Shown here piece by piece: positions 53,799 through 64,000 of a DNA stretch of 64,000 nt (position 1 is its first letter; each line of letters starts with the position of its first letter). A model generated the notes under the pieces. The model saw nothing but the letters and a program-made list of their open reading frames with translations. It was not told the DNA's origin and made no database searches. The stretch comes from Halichondria panicea (lineage: Eukaryota; Porifera; Demospongiae; Suberitida; Halichondriidae), in the NCBI RefSeq assembly GCF_963675165.1, contig NW_026986607.1, positions 30,771-94,770 of the forward strand, read 5' to 3'. A program made the position numbers and the translations under genes.

Positions 53799-55146
53799 CA
53801 AAGATATAGGAAGGGAAGGATTGGCAACGGTAGAAAATTTGAAGCTATCCGTGACACGCTTACGTCATTGGAATGCATCACTTTGCCTCTACTTTTGTTG
53901 CCTCCAAACTATGGCAATAAAAATAACAGAGAGAACAAGTCCTATTAATTCTGAAAGAAGTCATTAATGACAGATGCAAGTTGACATCCCAAGAATCTGC
54001 CTCAAGTTAAATACTGAGAGGGATTCTCAAAGTCAACAAGAAAGAGAGAAGCTCAGAAACAACACTTTAATACTTAGACAATACTGCTTGTGTTCATGTC
54101 CATTCTCACATTTGATATAAGCTCTGGGCTTGTATGCACAAAAACTAGATAACATAGATAGACTGATAGTACTGTAGCCATTATCAATATTCTCTGTAAC
54201 ATGTTCTGTACGACATTTTACCAAATTATAATAAATTATCAACATTTCACAAGTCATATAAACTGCTAAGCTGCATAATGAACTGCTACTGCTGCTACTG
54301 CATGAGGTAGAGCTGGTGCTATACAACTGTACAGGTCTTTTGCATGTAACAAAGTCTTTCATTTCGTTTTTTAATATGTAGCCCAAAATAGTCAATCAAC
54401 TCTTCCTTCTTCAGCTTCATAAATTTCTTCCAGCATACTGATAGTACGATGAAGATCTAATAGTATGACTGTGTATGTGGGGGGGGGGGGCATATGAATG
54501 AGTTAGTAAAACACTGTGGCACTGACCTGGAGCTTTCTATCCCAGTTCTGTATAAGCCGATAATCAGGCCTTACACCTCCAGTCATATTTTCTGCAACTG
54601 ACTAAAATTTAAAGCACAAAACCTGTACCAGTTGATGGACCTGACATTGATAAACACTCTCATGAAGTCAGTATAATTTTAAAAGCATGTGTGTTTCTTA
54701 AAAAGGGAGCATAAAACGTCAGATGAAATAAGCCATACTTAACACTACAACACATTCTAAATGGTATGAATAGGCGATTTTTGCCTTTCAGTAGATCAAC
54801 CTACATACATACAACCAGGAAAACTTGAAGAATAGTGAGTACTGTTTCTTAAAAAGGGATCAAACCTTGTAAAATTGTAGTTTTTCTGTAGTAAAAAGTC
54901 TTTGTTTTTTTAGTTTTACAAACTGGCATGATAATCTAACTCTAAATAAAGCACAACATCAGTGTAACACCATGAGAGGTCATGAGGCACTAAAGGAAGA
55001 CCATAAACAGACTTTTCTGCTTTTCGCGGGCATTCTGGCAGGAAAACAGGCGAGTCACGGATGGTTTCATTACAAAACTGCAGAAACACATGTAAAATGA
55101 TCACGTGAACCACTTCCGTTGCCAATCCTTCCCTCCTATATCTTTG
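53799..55146. mobile_element. TIR element, 7-bp-TSD family, copy 1
   Basis: Left CAAAGATATAGGAAGGGA ... GGATTGGCAACGG and complementary right end at 55115-55146; flanks GCTCAAC and CCTCAAC (6 of 7). The open frames inside (for example 54033-54395, -) are not recognised. Confidence 0.7.
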
Positions 55147-55253
55147 CCTCAACCAGTGCATAGATTCTGGAGCGTAACAAGCCTATTCTGAGGGTGTGAC
55201 GTCACACGTTGAGATTGTAATGAATCACGTGAGGCGTTTCCTGTTTGTTTATC

Positions 55254-56801
55254 CATAGATATAGTGTAGTAAGAGGGATTGGAAACGGACCGCGATTGTC
55301 GGCCAGTCCAGGCTGCGCAGGAAGTTAATTCACTCCACCGGAAGCTAATAATAGTTTCTTCACATCACCTTGGGATGGCAGCACAGATTGCAGAGCAGAC
55401 AGACAGCACATGAGACCTTGATAAGAGCTAGAGCTAAAGAGCAGTGATGAGCATCAAAGGTATAAGTCCAAAGTACCAGTCTACATTTGTATAGCTAGCT
55501 TGCTTGTCCATTTTAATATTTGTCCCTTTTAATACAGAGAAACACTCTACTGAGATCGAGAGAAGCCACTAAGCCTCTGTTTGTGAAGACGAAGGATTCA
55601 AGATATTTAGCAGTGCCAGCATCATGTAACTGCACTGACTTTGAGCAACAAAGTTGTAGCTATGAATGGATGATTTACAAGGGAAATACAATTTAATAGC
55701 TATCACTTTAGCGTATTGTGTATTCACACTCTTATACTCTTAGTGTATATAGTTGATTCGATTCATAATTATAATTATGGTTGTTTGATCACACGTAAAA
55801 AAATAATTATGTGCATCAAATAGAAATGTAGTTAAACACTTCGAGAGGGTTCTAGCCGATTTGCTCACTCAGAAAGGCACTTGCATCAGGGAGGATGAAC
55901 AGGTCTCCTACCATGTCAATGAATGATTTGACTGCAAAGGGGCGAGGGGAGTTTTAGGTTTACAATACACATTGTATATATACGTACCTGACTGTGAACT
56001 TCAGTCCTTGTGGCATCACTACAGCATCTTGTTGCAGCCAGTGCACTTAGCTCCTTACGGCTAGAAACCGATTTTTCCCAGTGTCCCAGTCGTCCAGGTA
56101 TTCATTCTCCAACCCTATAGTATATATCACCCATGGGCAAGTAAACAAGACGGTAGTAACATAATAACGTATGACCAGTATATACATGTACATACGTCAA
56201 TTTGTAATTATACATGTAGACTAAACATCACAGCTACTGCCAAAATAAGGCTTTGTTCAGTCAAATGAAGGTGTCTATTGCACAATATACAGCACTCACT
56301 ATAATATTAAGGCATTTAGAAATACTCACGACAAATTATATGCCAAAGAGAGGTACAGAAAAGTGGACATAAATTTAGGTCAATTTGTCATTTTATCACC
56401 ATGTTCTTAGTACTTAGCAGGGCCAACTCAACACCATTTCATTCCTTACCTAATTCTCTATCAACAACATCATCAATCTTTAATATTGCTTGTATAACAA
56501 AAAAGATATAGGTACAGAAAGTCATTCCAGTTTGAAAATGCCGCCAATTTCTGATATAGGACTGGTAAATAAGGTCCCAATAAATAATAAGTATCTACAC
56601 GGTAAGAGAGGCTCTAATAAATACTGCTACTAGTTTTAGTGCTTTACCTTTGTCCTAGAACAGGAGAAAACCTTGTCTTTGTATCTCTGGACGGGCGTGA
56701 TTTAGCGCTTATAGCTGCGTTACGCGCAGCCTGGATTGTCCACAAGGCCCTGATAAGCCCACGTGATCCCGTTTCCAATCCCTCTTACTACACTATCTAT
56801 G
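55254..56801 (-). mobile_element. TIR element, 7-bp-TSD family, copy 2
   Basis: Ends CATAGATATAGTGTAGTAAG AGGGATTGGAAACGG (split here only for length) and complementary right end; flanks GTTTATC on both sides, an exact 7-bp target duplication. It contains exon-like minus-strand fragments at 55852-56114. Confidence 0.75.
55852..56114 (-). pseudogene. Exon-like coding remnants inside the 7-bp-TSD element
   Basis: Fragment 56114 down reads LENEYLDDWDTGKNRFLAVR after a TATAG acceptor; one base later in frame comes KELSALAATRCCSDATRTEV before a GTACGT donor; the last exon, 55931-55852, reads SFIDMVGDLFILPDASAFLS to a TAG. The frames do not join cleanly. Not recognised; it may be the element's own transposase or a captured gene. 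Confidence 0.3.
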
Positions 56802-56889
56802 GTTTATCTATGGTGTTTCTAATAAGAAAACACCCACGCTATTATAATATAATAAGAGCCAATAGGGATTTCATCGGTAAGCCTGAAGT

Positions 56890-57150
56890 ACTAGCCTCCT
56901 TCGCAGGCCTTCCTTTTTCAGTTATAACTGTTGTTTGTCACAATGTTAACACCATACGGGAGGGAGCAAAGAAAAAAAAAGGAAGCCACTAAGAAAAAGG
57001 AAGGCCTGCCCCGCTAAGTCTTGTGATCTGCTACTGACATAGCCAAATTTAATTGAGCGTGGGCAAGAGTAAACCGCAATATCTGTCCTCCCACACACTG
57101 TGACACAGTACTTATCAGGAACTAGAGGCAAAGCAGTGTTACAAGATGAA
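56890..57150. repeat. Dispersed repeat A, copy 4 (tandemly duplicated part)
   Basis: CTAGCCTCCTTCGCAGGCC to ACAAGATGAAG. The part from about 56981 on is repeated directly at 57151-57165 plus 57681-57830. Confidence 0.7.
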
Positions 57151-57165
57151 GCCACTAAGAAAAAG

Positions 57166-57680
57166 CATAGATTGAAGAGTTAGAGGGATAGGAAACGGAG
57201 TGGTGCACGTGATGATTTTACATTGAATCTGCAGTGGAGCCTCGAAAATTATCCGCGCTACGCCCTATGAACGAGGCTATTAAGCACACTTTTGCCGGGT
57301 AACTCCCAAAGCTGTGTTTCCTCGAGACATCATCTCTTTCAGCAACTTAAAACACGCCTAGTCCATGAGCCACGTGTAGTACTTGCTAATGACTGACCAC
57401 ACCCAAAAAAAGAGACTTTCCAATAAAGTTATATGTTCCCAAGGCTGTTTTAGAGCTATTGGAACATATAACGTGTAAGCGTGTTGGTTATGACTACTAC
57501 AATAGGTATAGACCTTGAAATATAAGTGAGTTGCACGGACTAAGCACAGTTACTTGTAGTTTATTATGCACTGAGTGTAGAAATAGATATTGTTGTGATG
57601 GCCTCGATTAAACCGCAGCGTAGCGCGGATGTTACTCGAGATACCAACCGTTTCCTATCCCTCTAACTCTTCAATCTATG
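57166..57680. mobile_element. TIR element, 7-bp-TSD family, copy 3
   Basis: 33-bp ends (CATAGATTGAAGAGTTAG AGGGATAGGAAACGG and complement) are identical. The target duplication GAAAAAG is exact (57159-57165, 57681-57687). It is inserted in a second tandem unit of dispersed repeat A and has no coding capacity. Confidence 0.85.
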
Positions 57681-57830
57681 GAAAAAGGAAGGCCTGCCCC
57701 GCTAAGTCGTACTGACGTAGCCAAATTTAATTGAGCGTGGGCAAGAGTAAACCGCAATATCTGTCCTCCCACACACTGTGACACAGTACTTACCAGGAAC
57801 TAGAGGCAAAGCAGTGTTACAAGATGAAGC
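57681..57830. repeat. Dispersed repeat A, tandem second unit
   Basis: GGAAGGCCTGCCCCGCTAAG to ACAAGATGAAGC, nearly identical to 56994-57150. Confidence 0.8.
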
Positions 57831-58119
57831 ATGAAATGCTAGAGTACTACTGTATCTGATATAATAGCACTGTCAAAAGGACCTGGGCAAAGAAGGAACC
57901 TATCCCAGATCCTGGACAACTCACAGCAATAGTATTGCCAATACTTCTGACATGCCAAAATTGATAGATCCCTTCATGTCATCAGTTTTAGTCCAAGTCA
58001 TAATAAGAAGAAGAAGATTGCCCTAGGCCTAGCACTATCACACTATCCAAACTAGAAGGGCAAGGGCAACCAATTTTATCCTCGGATAATTACAGTAGAA
58101 CTACAGCAGAACTACAGAC

Positions 58120-58400
58120 TACAAGACTCGCCTTATCAAACTCAATGTGCTCCCACTCCAAGACCTCACGTTCGACCTAGTCGAGTGTTTCAAATTACAG
58201 CAGACAATGTAGACCTGAGTGCTTATCTGCAGGTATTATTTCCGTATCCACTATAGAGCTGGTTCTACTGCCAGAAAGTTCCAAAAGGAGCAGAACCTCT
58301 AATACTACTACAATAGGATTACACGACTATGGAATTGACAGGACCCTATCGATCTTCAATCTATTACATGTATTGAACTAAGGGAAAATTCGACATTGGT
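58120..58400 (+). pseudogene. Non-LTR retrotransposon (LINE) C-terminal remnant
   Basis: YKTRLIKLNVLPLQDLTFDL and, further on, RAGSTARKFQKEQN and YYNRITRLWN follow the usual order at the C-terminal end of jockey/CR1-type RT proteins (RL..LNLLPL...R..DL; FNRI..LWN.LP). Stop codons interrupt it. No RT core is present. Confidence 0.5.
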
Positions 58401-58719
58401 GCTCGTGCCCCTGTGAAAACTGTCTCATGCACACAAATTAGTATGGTTTAGTCACTCTGTCAGTACTCATGAGATCACAACCTTGCAACATTGTCATGTC
58501 ATTCTCAAATACACTGTTTCGTAGACTAGACTACTGCTCAATAATAACTGAAGCCTCAATTTAAGGCTTGAGGATAGGCTCAAAGATAGACCTTTAGTCT
58601 TCAGACTTCACTATATATGCTAGGTATTTAAAGCCATCGTCTATGATATAGATAATATCTCCAGACTTGCATATGAAGTAAGTCTGCAATGCGTAGGCAT
58701 CCTGTGGCTTTGTTGCCTG

Positions 58720-58915
58720 CCAGGCTCCGCCCATCTACTGAAAGCCCACGCTCATTTTCACTGTGCCACCACTGTGCCACCGTCACGCGACTTAGCGAGA
58801 CAGGCTCTCCTTTTTCTTAGACGGTTCGTTCTTTCTTTCTTTGTTCCTCCAATTCTTACCGTATTTTATCTTATTGACCGTGTGACAAAGAACAGAAAAA
58901 GGCAGAGGAGGTTGG
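58720..58915. repeat. Dispersed repeat A, copy 5; a short sixth piece at 59345-59400
   Basis: CCAGGCTCCGCCCATCT, GACTTAGCGAGACAGGCTC, TTTGTTCCTCCAATTCTTA and TGACAAAGAACAGAAAAAG. Confidence 0.65.
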
Positions 58916-59400
58916 ACACGATCACGTGCACCACTTTTTTTGCTGAGCTGGCACAAAAATTGACAAATGAGTTCTATGTAAACTTTTAGCTGGTGTTGCA
59001 CGGTCATTAGAGACTGAAGGCAAACTTTATGTGCCTCGCTGGCTTCTTTTGATATAAAACTTTCATTAACCAACCCGATCCCCACCGATCCCCTTTATTC
59101 TGGCGAGTTATCAGTGCATACAGTGTTTACTAGATTCTTGACAGCCAGTACAATGCAAGCTTCATACAGCACTGCTAAACTATACTCTACCCTATAGTCT
59201 AGCTAATCTTGGTCCAGCCAGACAACAGACACAGCTAGTCCGGTGTTACAAGTCAGTAAAGCAAGAGTATCCATAACTTTTTTATTACAGTTATTCGGTA
59301 TCTATGGTAACGTGAGCAGAGACCTTAGGAATGTCACATGATTGATGACGCGTGGCCAACCTCCTCTGAGAAAAAGGAGAGGCTGCGAAGGAGGCTACTG

Positions 59401-59879
59401 AAGTACTATGGCATAGCCTCGATCCCAGGCCGAGTTTTTTCGCTTTTATAACGGTTAGGCGAACAACTAGGCCTGGCGTCAGTCGTTTGTCAGATTCTGA
59501 CGAATGGATATTCTCGTTCACTTTCGTGACATTTATATTTGTGTACTATTGTGTACTAGAAGTCAGTTCCCGTTTTATCATTATTGGAATCGATTGGAAT
59601 GGCTCTTAGGCTTAGCTGAAGCTTCTCTCTTCTCTGAAGCTTAGAAAACATTATTCTGAAGACTGAACAACAAGGGAAGAGGTATAAAGCTCTGTCAAGC
59701 TTGTTAAGGTCAGATGTTTTTGTGTGGGCCCTATGCTATCAAGTCTTGTTCATGTTTGGTAAGATCTAGGTAGACTATAGTATCATCATTAATATGGTGG
59801 ATCAAGTGAAGAGTGTGAGCTAGAGAACTTGGTGCTGCCATCATCAGCTCGTCGACAATGACACTATAACCTGTTTTAT
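59401..59879. other. Unassigned sequence
   Basis: No gene or repeat recognised. Confidence 0.4.
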
Positions 59880-60163
59880 ATGAGGCCACTCCAAGTGATA
59901 CTCTGGTTTCTGGTCCACCGCCCGCATCAGATTTTATTCTTGGATTTCTATCTCATTATTGGATTTCTATCTCATTATTTCTACTACGCATGCGCAGAAT
60001 GGTCCATGTGGTACAAAATAGTGTGATAATGATATTCATTTGCAAAATAATGAGATTCATAAGGTGAAATGGATAATGACATAATGAGAAAAGCCGCCCG
60101 CCCGCATGCAATTAGAAAAACTTCAGGACCAGAAACCAGAGTGTCACTTGGAGTGGCCTGATA
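59880..60163. mobile_element. TIR element, 284 bp
   Basis: Ends ATGAGGCCACTCCAAGTG ... CTGGTTTCTGGTCC and complementary right end (about 37 bp, two mismatches). Confidence 0.75.
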
Positions 60164-60896
60164 TGTATAGATCTACACGTATTTAGAATGTCTACTTCTC
60201 TGTACAGGAGCAATGGATACTATCCAGCTATCCCAACATTGTTCCTCTTGGCTATACTAACGGACGAGACTGGACAGTTTGAGGTAAGGATTTAACTGTG
60301 TTTGGTTTCTTTTAATATTGTCCTATACTTACAGGACTAGAGTATGACCTGCTCGTTCGAGCGTTGCTGGGTAGCTCAGAGGCATCAAGAGAATCTACGT
60401 TTTCTCAAGCAAAGTTTAACTGAGTTACGAGTTGGGGCCTAGAATCAGAGAAGTCCAGCAGCCTGCTAAATCGTTTTGAAACGTAATTTGAAGGCATTCA
60501 TTCATCTTGAAGTTGCCCTGGGTCACTGTAACCGTGCTGCAGCACAACTGGCAACTCCCCAGGCCCTTGTGAAGCAGCTCCCTATGTGCATCTTTTGTGT
60601 ACTCACTCCGTGCATTTTCTGTGTACAAATTTTGATTATAAATATTTTTGCCGACCACAAATATAATGAAAATTTGACACATGCGCAGACAACTAGTACC
60701 GGTGTCATAGGATAGAACCTCCGAGCGACAGTTTCTCCCCCGGAGCCTGCGGTCTTAGGACAATGCCTCCCCCCCCGGTGGTTTCGTCCTAGGACAGAAT
60801 CCCCGCCCCCAGGATATATCATCCGGGTACATGTACCCTGTCAAAACCTATAAGCGTGCGCGTGCATGCGAAATGTATAGACTGTTAGCAATCAAC

Positions 60897-61793
60897 AAGA
60901 GTATGAGGACATACTGCTGTACAAGACTGCTGCCAGCAATGCTGGCCAGAAGAAATACAGAGACGGGCTTTCCACTAATGACAAGAGAAGTATAAGAGAC
61001 AAAACTCAAAGATATGCTCTGCAGCAACAATGCTTATACCTGCCTGAGAAGGACAGCACTGGCATGCATAGAATGAGAAGAGTTGTGGTGAAGCAAGAGG
61101 AGAAAAGCAGGATACTAAACATGTGCCACGATGGACTGGATGGGATGCATTTTGGGAGAGACAAGACCTATGGAAAGGTATATTTATCATCATATCTTAT
61201 AAAGTATAATTATATCTGTTTCATGCATGTAGGTTGCTCAGGATTTCTACTGGAAAGGCCTACATGCTGACGTCATACAGCTCTGCAAGCACTGCGACAA
61301 ATGCCAACGAACGAATCACCAACTGCAGAAGCCCAGAGCAGAACTACACCCCATCCCTGTGACAAAGGTCTGGTACAGAGTTGGTATTGACTTGGTAGGA
61401 CCTCTACCTGAAACAAGCTCTGGAAACAAGTACATTATCACCCTCTCAGACTATTTCTCTAAGTGGCCTGAGGCTGCCCCACTCCCATCAAAATCAGCAG
61501 AAGGTGTAGCAAAATTTCTGTTTGACACATTTTGCAGGCATGGGTGGCCAAAAGTGATTCAATCAGACCAAGGAAGAGAGTTTGTCAACGAAATCAACAC
61601 CCGACTTTTTCAGTTGACTGACATACAGCACTGCGTATCAAGTGCTTACCACCCACAAACAAATGGCCTTGATGAACGCTTCAACCAGACTCTATATAGT
61701 GAACACTCTCAAGAAGGTAATCGATTCTATAGTACTGATGACTGGGATTAGCATCTCTCTGCTGCTCTTTATGCCTATCGCATATCAAAACAG
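60897..61793 (+). pseudogene. Gypsy-like integrase, finger and DDE core (two exons)
   Basis: The exon ending at 61177 reads YEDILLYKTAASNAGQKKYR, RYALQQQCLYLPEK, then CHDGLDGMHFGRDKTYGK (His pair of the HHCC finger). Exon 61233-61793, joined in phase 0, has DFYWKGLHADVIQLCKHCDK (Cys pair) and the DDE core: VGIDLVGPLPETSSGNK, VIQSDQGREFVNE, TNGLDERFNQTL. An in-frame TAG at 61749-61751 replaces the Glu expected in the DWDEHL motif. Closest in style to GIN1/KRBA2-type and Ginger integrases because it contains spliceosomal introns. Confidence 0.8.
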
Positions 61794-61845
61794 GTAAAAT
61801 TTTAATTATTATATCATGCATGCATATATTATTTTTTGATTGTAG

Positions 61846-62398
61846 GCGTCATCAAAGTACACACCCTTTTTCCTAATGTTCAATCGCCACCCGCGGAAAG
61901 CTGTTACTTTTGATATGGATCAACGAGATGGTGTCGACGCTATAGAAGATAGAGGAGATGCTGACCAATTGAGTGGAGAGGAGACTGAAAATGAAGAAGA
62001 CGGAGAAGACATGGATGGAATTCTCCAAAGGTTGATGGAAATTCGTGACCGCTGTCACCTCAATGCCAAGGAGAACATTGCTGCTGCACAGCAAAAACAG
62101 AAGCAGCAGTATGACAACAAGCATAACTCTTTGAAGGTATTATTTTATATAGCAAACTTTAGCTTATTTTTTGCCATTTTTGTCGTAGAGTTATCCAGTT
62201 GGCAGCAGTGTCATGCTATGCTATATCGTGTCATGGCCAATTCTCATCGAATGGGAGGGAAAATGGACTGCACCTGGAAAGGTCCATATATTGTCCATAA
62301 GATCCTTGACAAGGGTAGATACGAGTTGCAGTCTGGGAGCGGCAAAGTATTGAAAAAGTGTTACAATGGGGTACTGCTAAAGGAATACTACTCTCCAG
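61846..62398 (+). pseudogene. Integrase C-terminal exons
   Basis: Exon 61846-62136 begins ASSKYTPFFLMFNRHPRKAV, the conserved post-DDE helix, followed by an acidic insert and a Lys/Gln-rich helix. Exon 62189-62398 carries the barrel YPVGSSVML ... YRVMANSHRMGGKMD and WKGPYIVHKIL. A five-base duplication (GCTAT repeated near 62215) shifts the frame inside the barrel. Confidence 0.75.
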
Positions 62399-62471
62399 GT
62401 AAAGTGTGGCTAGCAATAACCTCCTTCTGTCGTGTTCCTTGCTATATAATTATGCTTAAAACATTTTACAG

Positions 62472-62870
62472 AAACCAACGATGAAGAAAACACTCTTCCT
62501 GGCTCTGAAGACAACCACTCTTCTCCAGTCAAATCACCTCCTAAGAATAAACGAATGCCTGACGTATACCCTCTCAAAATCCTGACCTACCCTCTCAAAA
62601 GCCTGATGCACCCTCTTAAAAGCCTGACCTACCCTCTCAAAAGCCTGATATACCCTCTCAAAAGCCTGATGTACCCTTTCAAAAGCCTGACCTACCCTCT
62701 CAAAAGCCTGATGTACCCTCTCAAAAGCCTGATGTACCCTCTCAAAAACCTGACCTATACCCTCTCAAAAGCCTGACCTACCCTCTCAAAAGCAAGATAA
62801 GCGTGATAAGCGTCCTCTTGACACAAAAGATCCTTGCAAGTCACCTCCTAGGAAGAAACAAAAGAGTCAG
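62472..62870 (+). pseudogene. Linker exon with a 21-bp heptad-coding minisatellite
   Basis: Starts TNDEENTLPGSEDNHSSPVK, ends DTKDPCKSPPRKKQKSQ at a GTAATA donor. Between 62565 and 62790 about ten units of 21 bp encode PSQKPD(L/V) in one frame. Two units carry an extra TA (GTATACC near 62570, CTATACC near 62757), so the frames at the two ends do not match. Confidence 0.7.
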
Positions 62871-62978
62871 GTAATAATATATAATTATCATAACATGTCT
62901 ATTTTCTTGGTAGAATATTCTGTATAAGCTGTGTATATATCTTGTACAATTCTTAGACTTCTGTGTATATGATTATAG

Positions 62979-63620
62979 GGAACGATGTGGCTGAAGAAAC
63001 CTCTTTGACAAACAAGTGTTGAGTGCAATAGGTGGTATGCTCTCCGACAAGCATATGCGTGCAGCCCACCAGTTATTATCGATGCAATTCCTTAAGTTTG
63101 AAGGCTGCTATAATACTCTCTTGGCCCAATTAAAGGCATTTCCACCAGTTTTCAATAATCAAGGCCCAGGTAAGACAACGTTTATGTAATTATGATAATT
63201 TTACTTGTACACGTGCAGCTGTGCAAATCTTCTTTGTTGAAGAACGACAGCACTGGATTGCCACTTCTCTGTTTAAGGGTGAACTGTATTTATACGACAG
63301 CTGCTTCAATGGAACGCTTTCCCCAAGTACTGAGCTCCAGATAGCACAAGTGTATAGCCCATTAATTCAATGCAATGGGCTGTTGATTTCTGTGGTGGCT
63401 CTCCAGCAGCAAGAGGGTGCTAACAACTGCGGACTATTTAGCATTGCTGCTGCATATCACGCTGCTATGAACGATAATGTGGATTCTCTAGTGTTTGATG
63501 AGGCCAAAATGAGAGCACATCTCATTAAGTGCTTTGAGAAGGGCAAACTCTCACGGTTCCCTCGCACAAAGAAAGTGATGCCCAAAAGACCAACACCACA
63601 AACCATTGCCATTACAATAA
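62979..63620 (+). pseudogene. Ulp1/C48-type cysteine protease
   Basis: Exon 62979-63169 reads KQVLSAIGGMLSDKHMRAAH and GCYNTLLAQLKAFPPVF; exon 63219 on, joined in phase 1, has QIFFVEERQHWIATSLF (catalytic His), LYLYDSCFNG (catalytic Asp) and VALQQQEGANNCGLFSIAAA (oxyanion Gln and catalytic Cys). All catalytic residues are present. Such proteases cleave SUMO/ubiquitin-like links; in transposons the role is unknown. Followed by LSRFPRTKKVMPKRP and the PHD finger. Confidence 0.8.
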
Positions 63621-63621
63621 T

Positions 63622-63768
63622 ATATTATACTGCATGTGCAAGAGACCGGACTCTTTTGAGGATATGGTCATGTGTGACAAATGTAGTGAGTGGTATCACT
63701 ATCGCTGTGCCAAAATTCGCAAAGAACCAGTAGGTAATTGGTTTTGTTCTGGTTGCATCACTTTATGA
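63622..63768 (+). pseudogene. PHD finger
   Basis: CMCKRPDSFEDMVMCDKCSE, then WYHYRCAKI and WFCSGC: a full C4HC3 PHD set ending at TGA 63768. It lies out of frame with the protease; removing two bases (TA) near 63620 restores one frame. PHD fingers read histone tails, so this could direct target choice of the transposon (inference). Confidence 0.8.
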
Positions 63769-64000
63769 TTTGTGCACTTTTGGTTATATTTATTGTACTT
63801 CTTTCTCTTGCATTGTTGTATATATTGAGTATTGAGATCTATAACATAATAGATACAGCATCTATTGCATCTAGTTAGGCTTTGTCTATGGCTGTTTACT
63901 TCGTAGCCTAGACTAGTCCTCTCAGATTACCTGTGGACTGACTTTCACCTGCACCGCAGAATGGGGGAGCTCTGGTCCTGGGGTAGGAGCTTTTGTCCTA
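63769..64000. other. 3' region of the Ginger-like element
   Basis: AT-rich, then the probable right terminal repeat (TAGGAGCTTTTGTCCTA) at the window edge. Confidence 0.5.

Larger units (their letters stand above)
60708..64000 (+). mobile_element. Ginger-like DNA transposon, degraded, reaching the window edge
   Basis: The left end carries TAGGATAGAACCTCC and two further TAGGACA.AAYCCCC repeats. The right end, complemented, reads TAGGACAAAAGCTCCTACC, so these look like inverted ends with subterminal repeats. The coding part runs through seven or more exons with integrase, heptad repeats, Ulp1 protease and PHD finger. Integrase plus Ulp1, OTU or PHD in one DNA transposon is what I recall for Ginger elements (not checked). 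No target duplication could be verified because the right flank is outside the window. Confidence 0.65.

Noticed and set aside
54033..54395. 120-codon minus-strand frame
   Set aside because: Low-complexity Ser run, no recognisable domain, lies inside a TIR element.
56639..56992. 117-codon plus-strand frame
   Set aside because: It crosses the end of one TIR element into dispersed repeat A, so it cannot be a conserved gene.
60207..60423. Two exon-like stretches with acceptor and donor (SNGYYPAIPTLFLLAI; LEYDLLVRALLGSSEA)
   Set aside because: Open separately, but their phases do not join and neither is recognised.
62555..62776. 73-codon frame of YPLKSL repeats
   Set aside because: An alternative reading frame of the 21-bp minisatellite; the flanking exon ends favour the PSQKPD frame.
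1..64000. CRISPR array, rRNA or tRNA genes
   Set aside because: No spaced direct repeats of the CRISPR type and no tRNA cloverleaf were seen; the tRNA-like strings are primer-binding sites or SINE-like boxes.

Overview
The window looks like nuclear DNA of an early-branching animal, most likely a demosponge of the Amphimedon type. This is inferred from small GT-AG introns, AT-rich spacers packed with short inverted-repeat elements, BEL/Pao and Ty3/Gypsy retrotransposons, and large Death/CARD/Roc/kinase/Kelch fusion proteins. No bacterial operons, rRNA, tRNA or CRISPR were seen.

Layout. 1-892 (-) is the 5' part of a Death-domain/protein-kinase gene, a roughly 94% identical copy (no net indels over 888 bp) of 7936-8823. 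4048-5138 (+) holds exons of a partial gene whose first exon is a diverged Death-domain tail. 5307-24445 (-), probably with a first exon at 32771-32825, is one giant gene. Seventeen exons join with consistent phase into about 3325 codons, in the order: Death, two copies of an unnamed module, acidic linkers, pseudokinase, Roc-COR GTPase, second Roc-COR with a decayed P-loop, Death, CARD-like, Death, Death, kinase, coiled coil, six-blade Kelch. Its introns hold a gutted BEL element (16797-19869), a mariner-like element inside that element's LTR, and many MITEs and foldbacks.

33023-37410 (-) is a very young Ty3/Gypsy element (identical-looking 180-bp LTRs, TSD ACCTT) about 200 bp upstream of the candidate start codon. 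37722-39840 is a foldback element carrying a hAT-like insertion. 40214-51245 (-) is a broken MULE-type transposase gene (MULE core, SWIM, zf-CXXC, OTU) with a young BEL/Pao element (43068-49636, +, TSD CACAT) in one intron. 51.6-60.7 kb has no convincing host gene. It carries three complete copies of a TIR family with 7-bp target duplications, a dispersed repeat, a LINE remnant and a striking small palindrome. 60708-64000 (+) is a degraded Ginger-like DNA transposon joining a Gypsy-like integrase, a Ulp1/C48 protease and a PHD finger.

Functional picture. The giant gene combines ligand-type (Kelch), oligomerising (Death/CARD), GTPase-switch (Roc-COR) and output (kinase) modules, so it is a plausible intracellular receptor or signalling scaffold; that role is inference. 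The rest of the window is mostly transposons in several layers of nesting.
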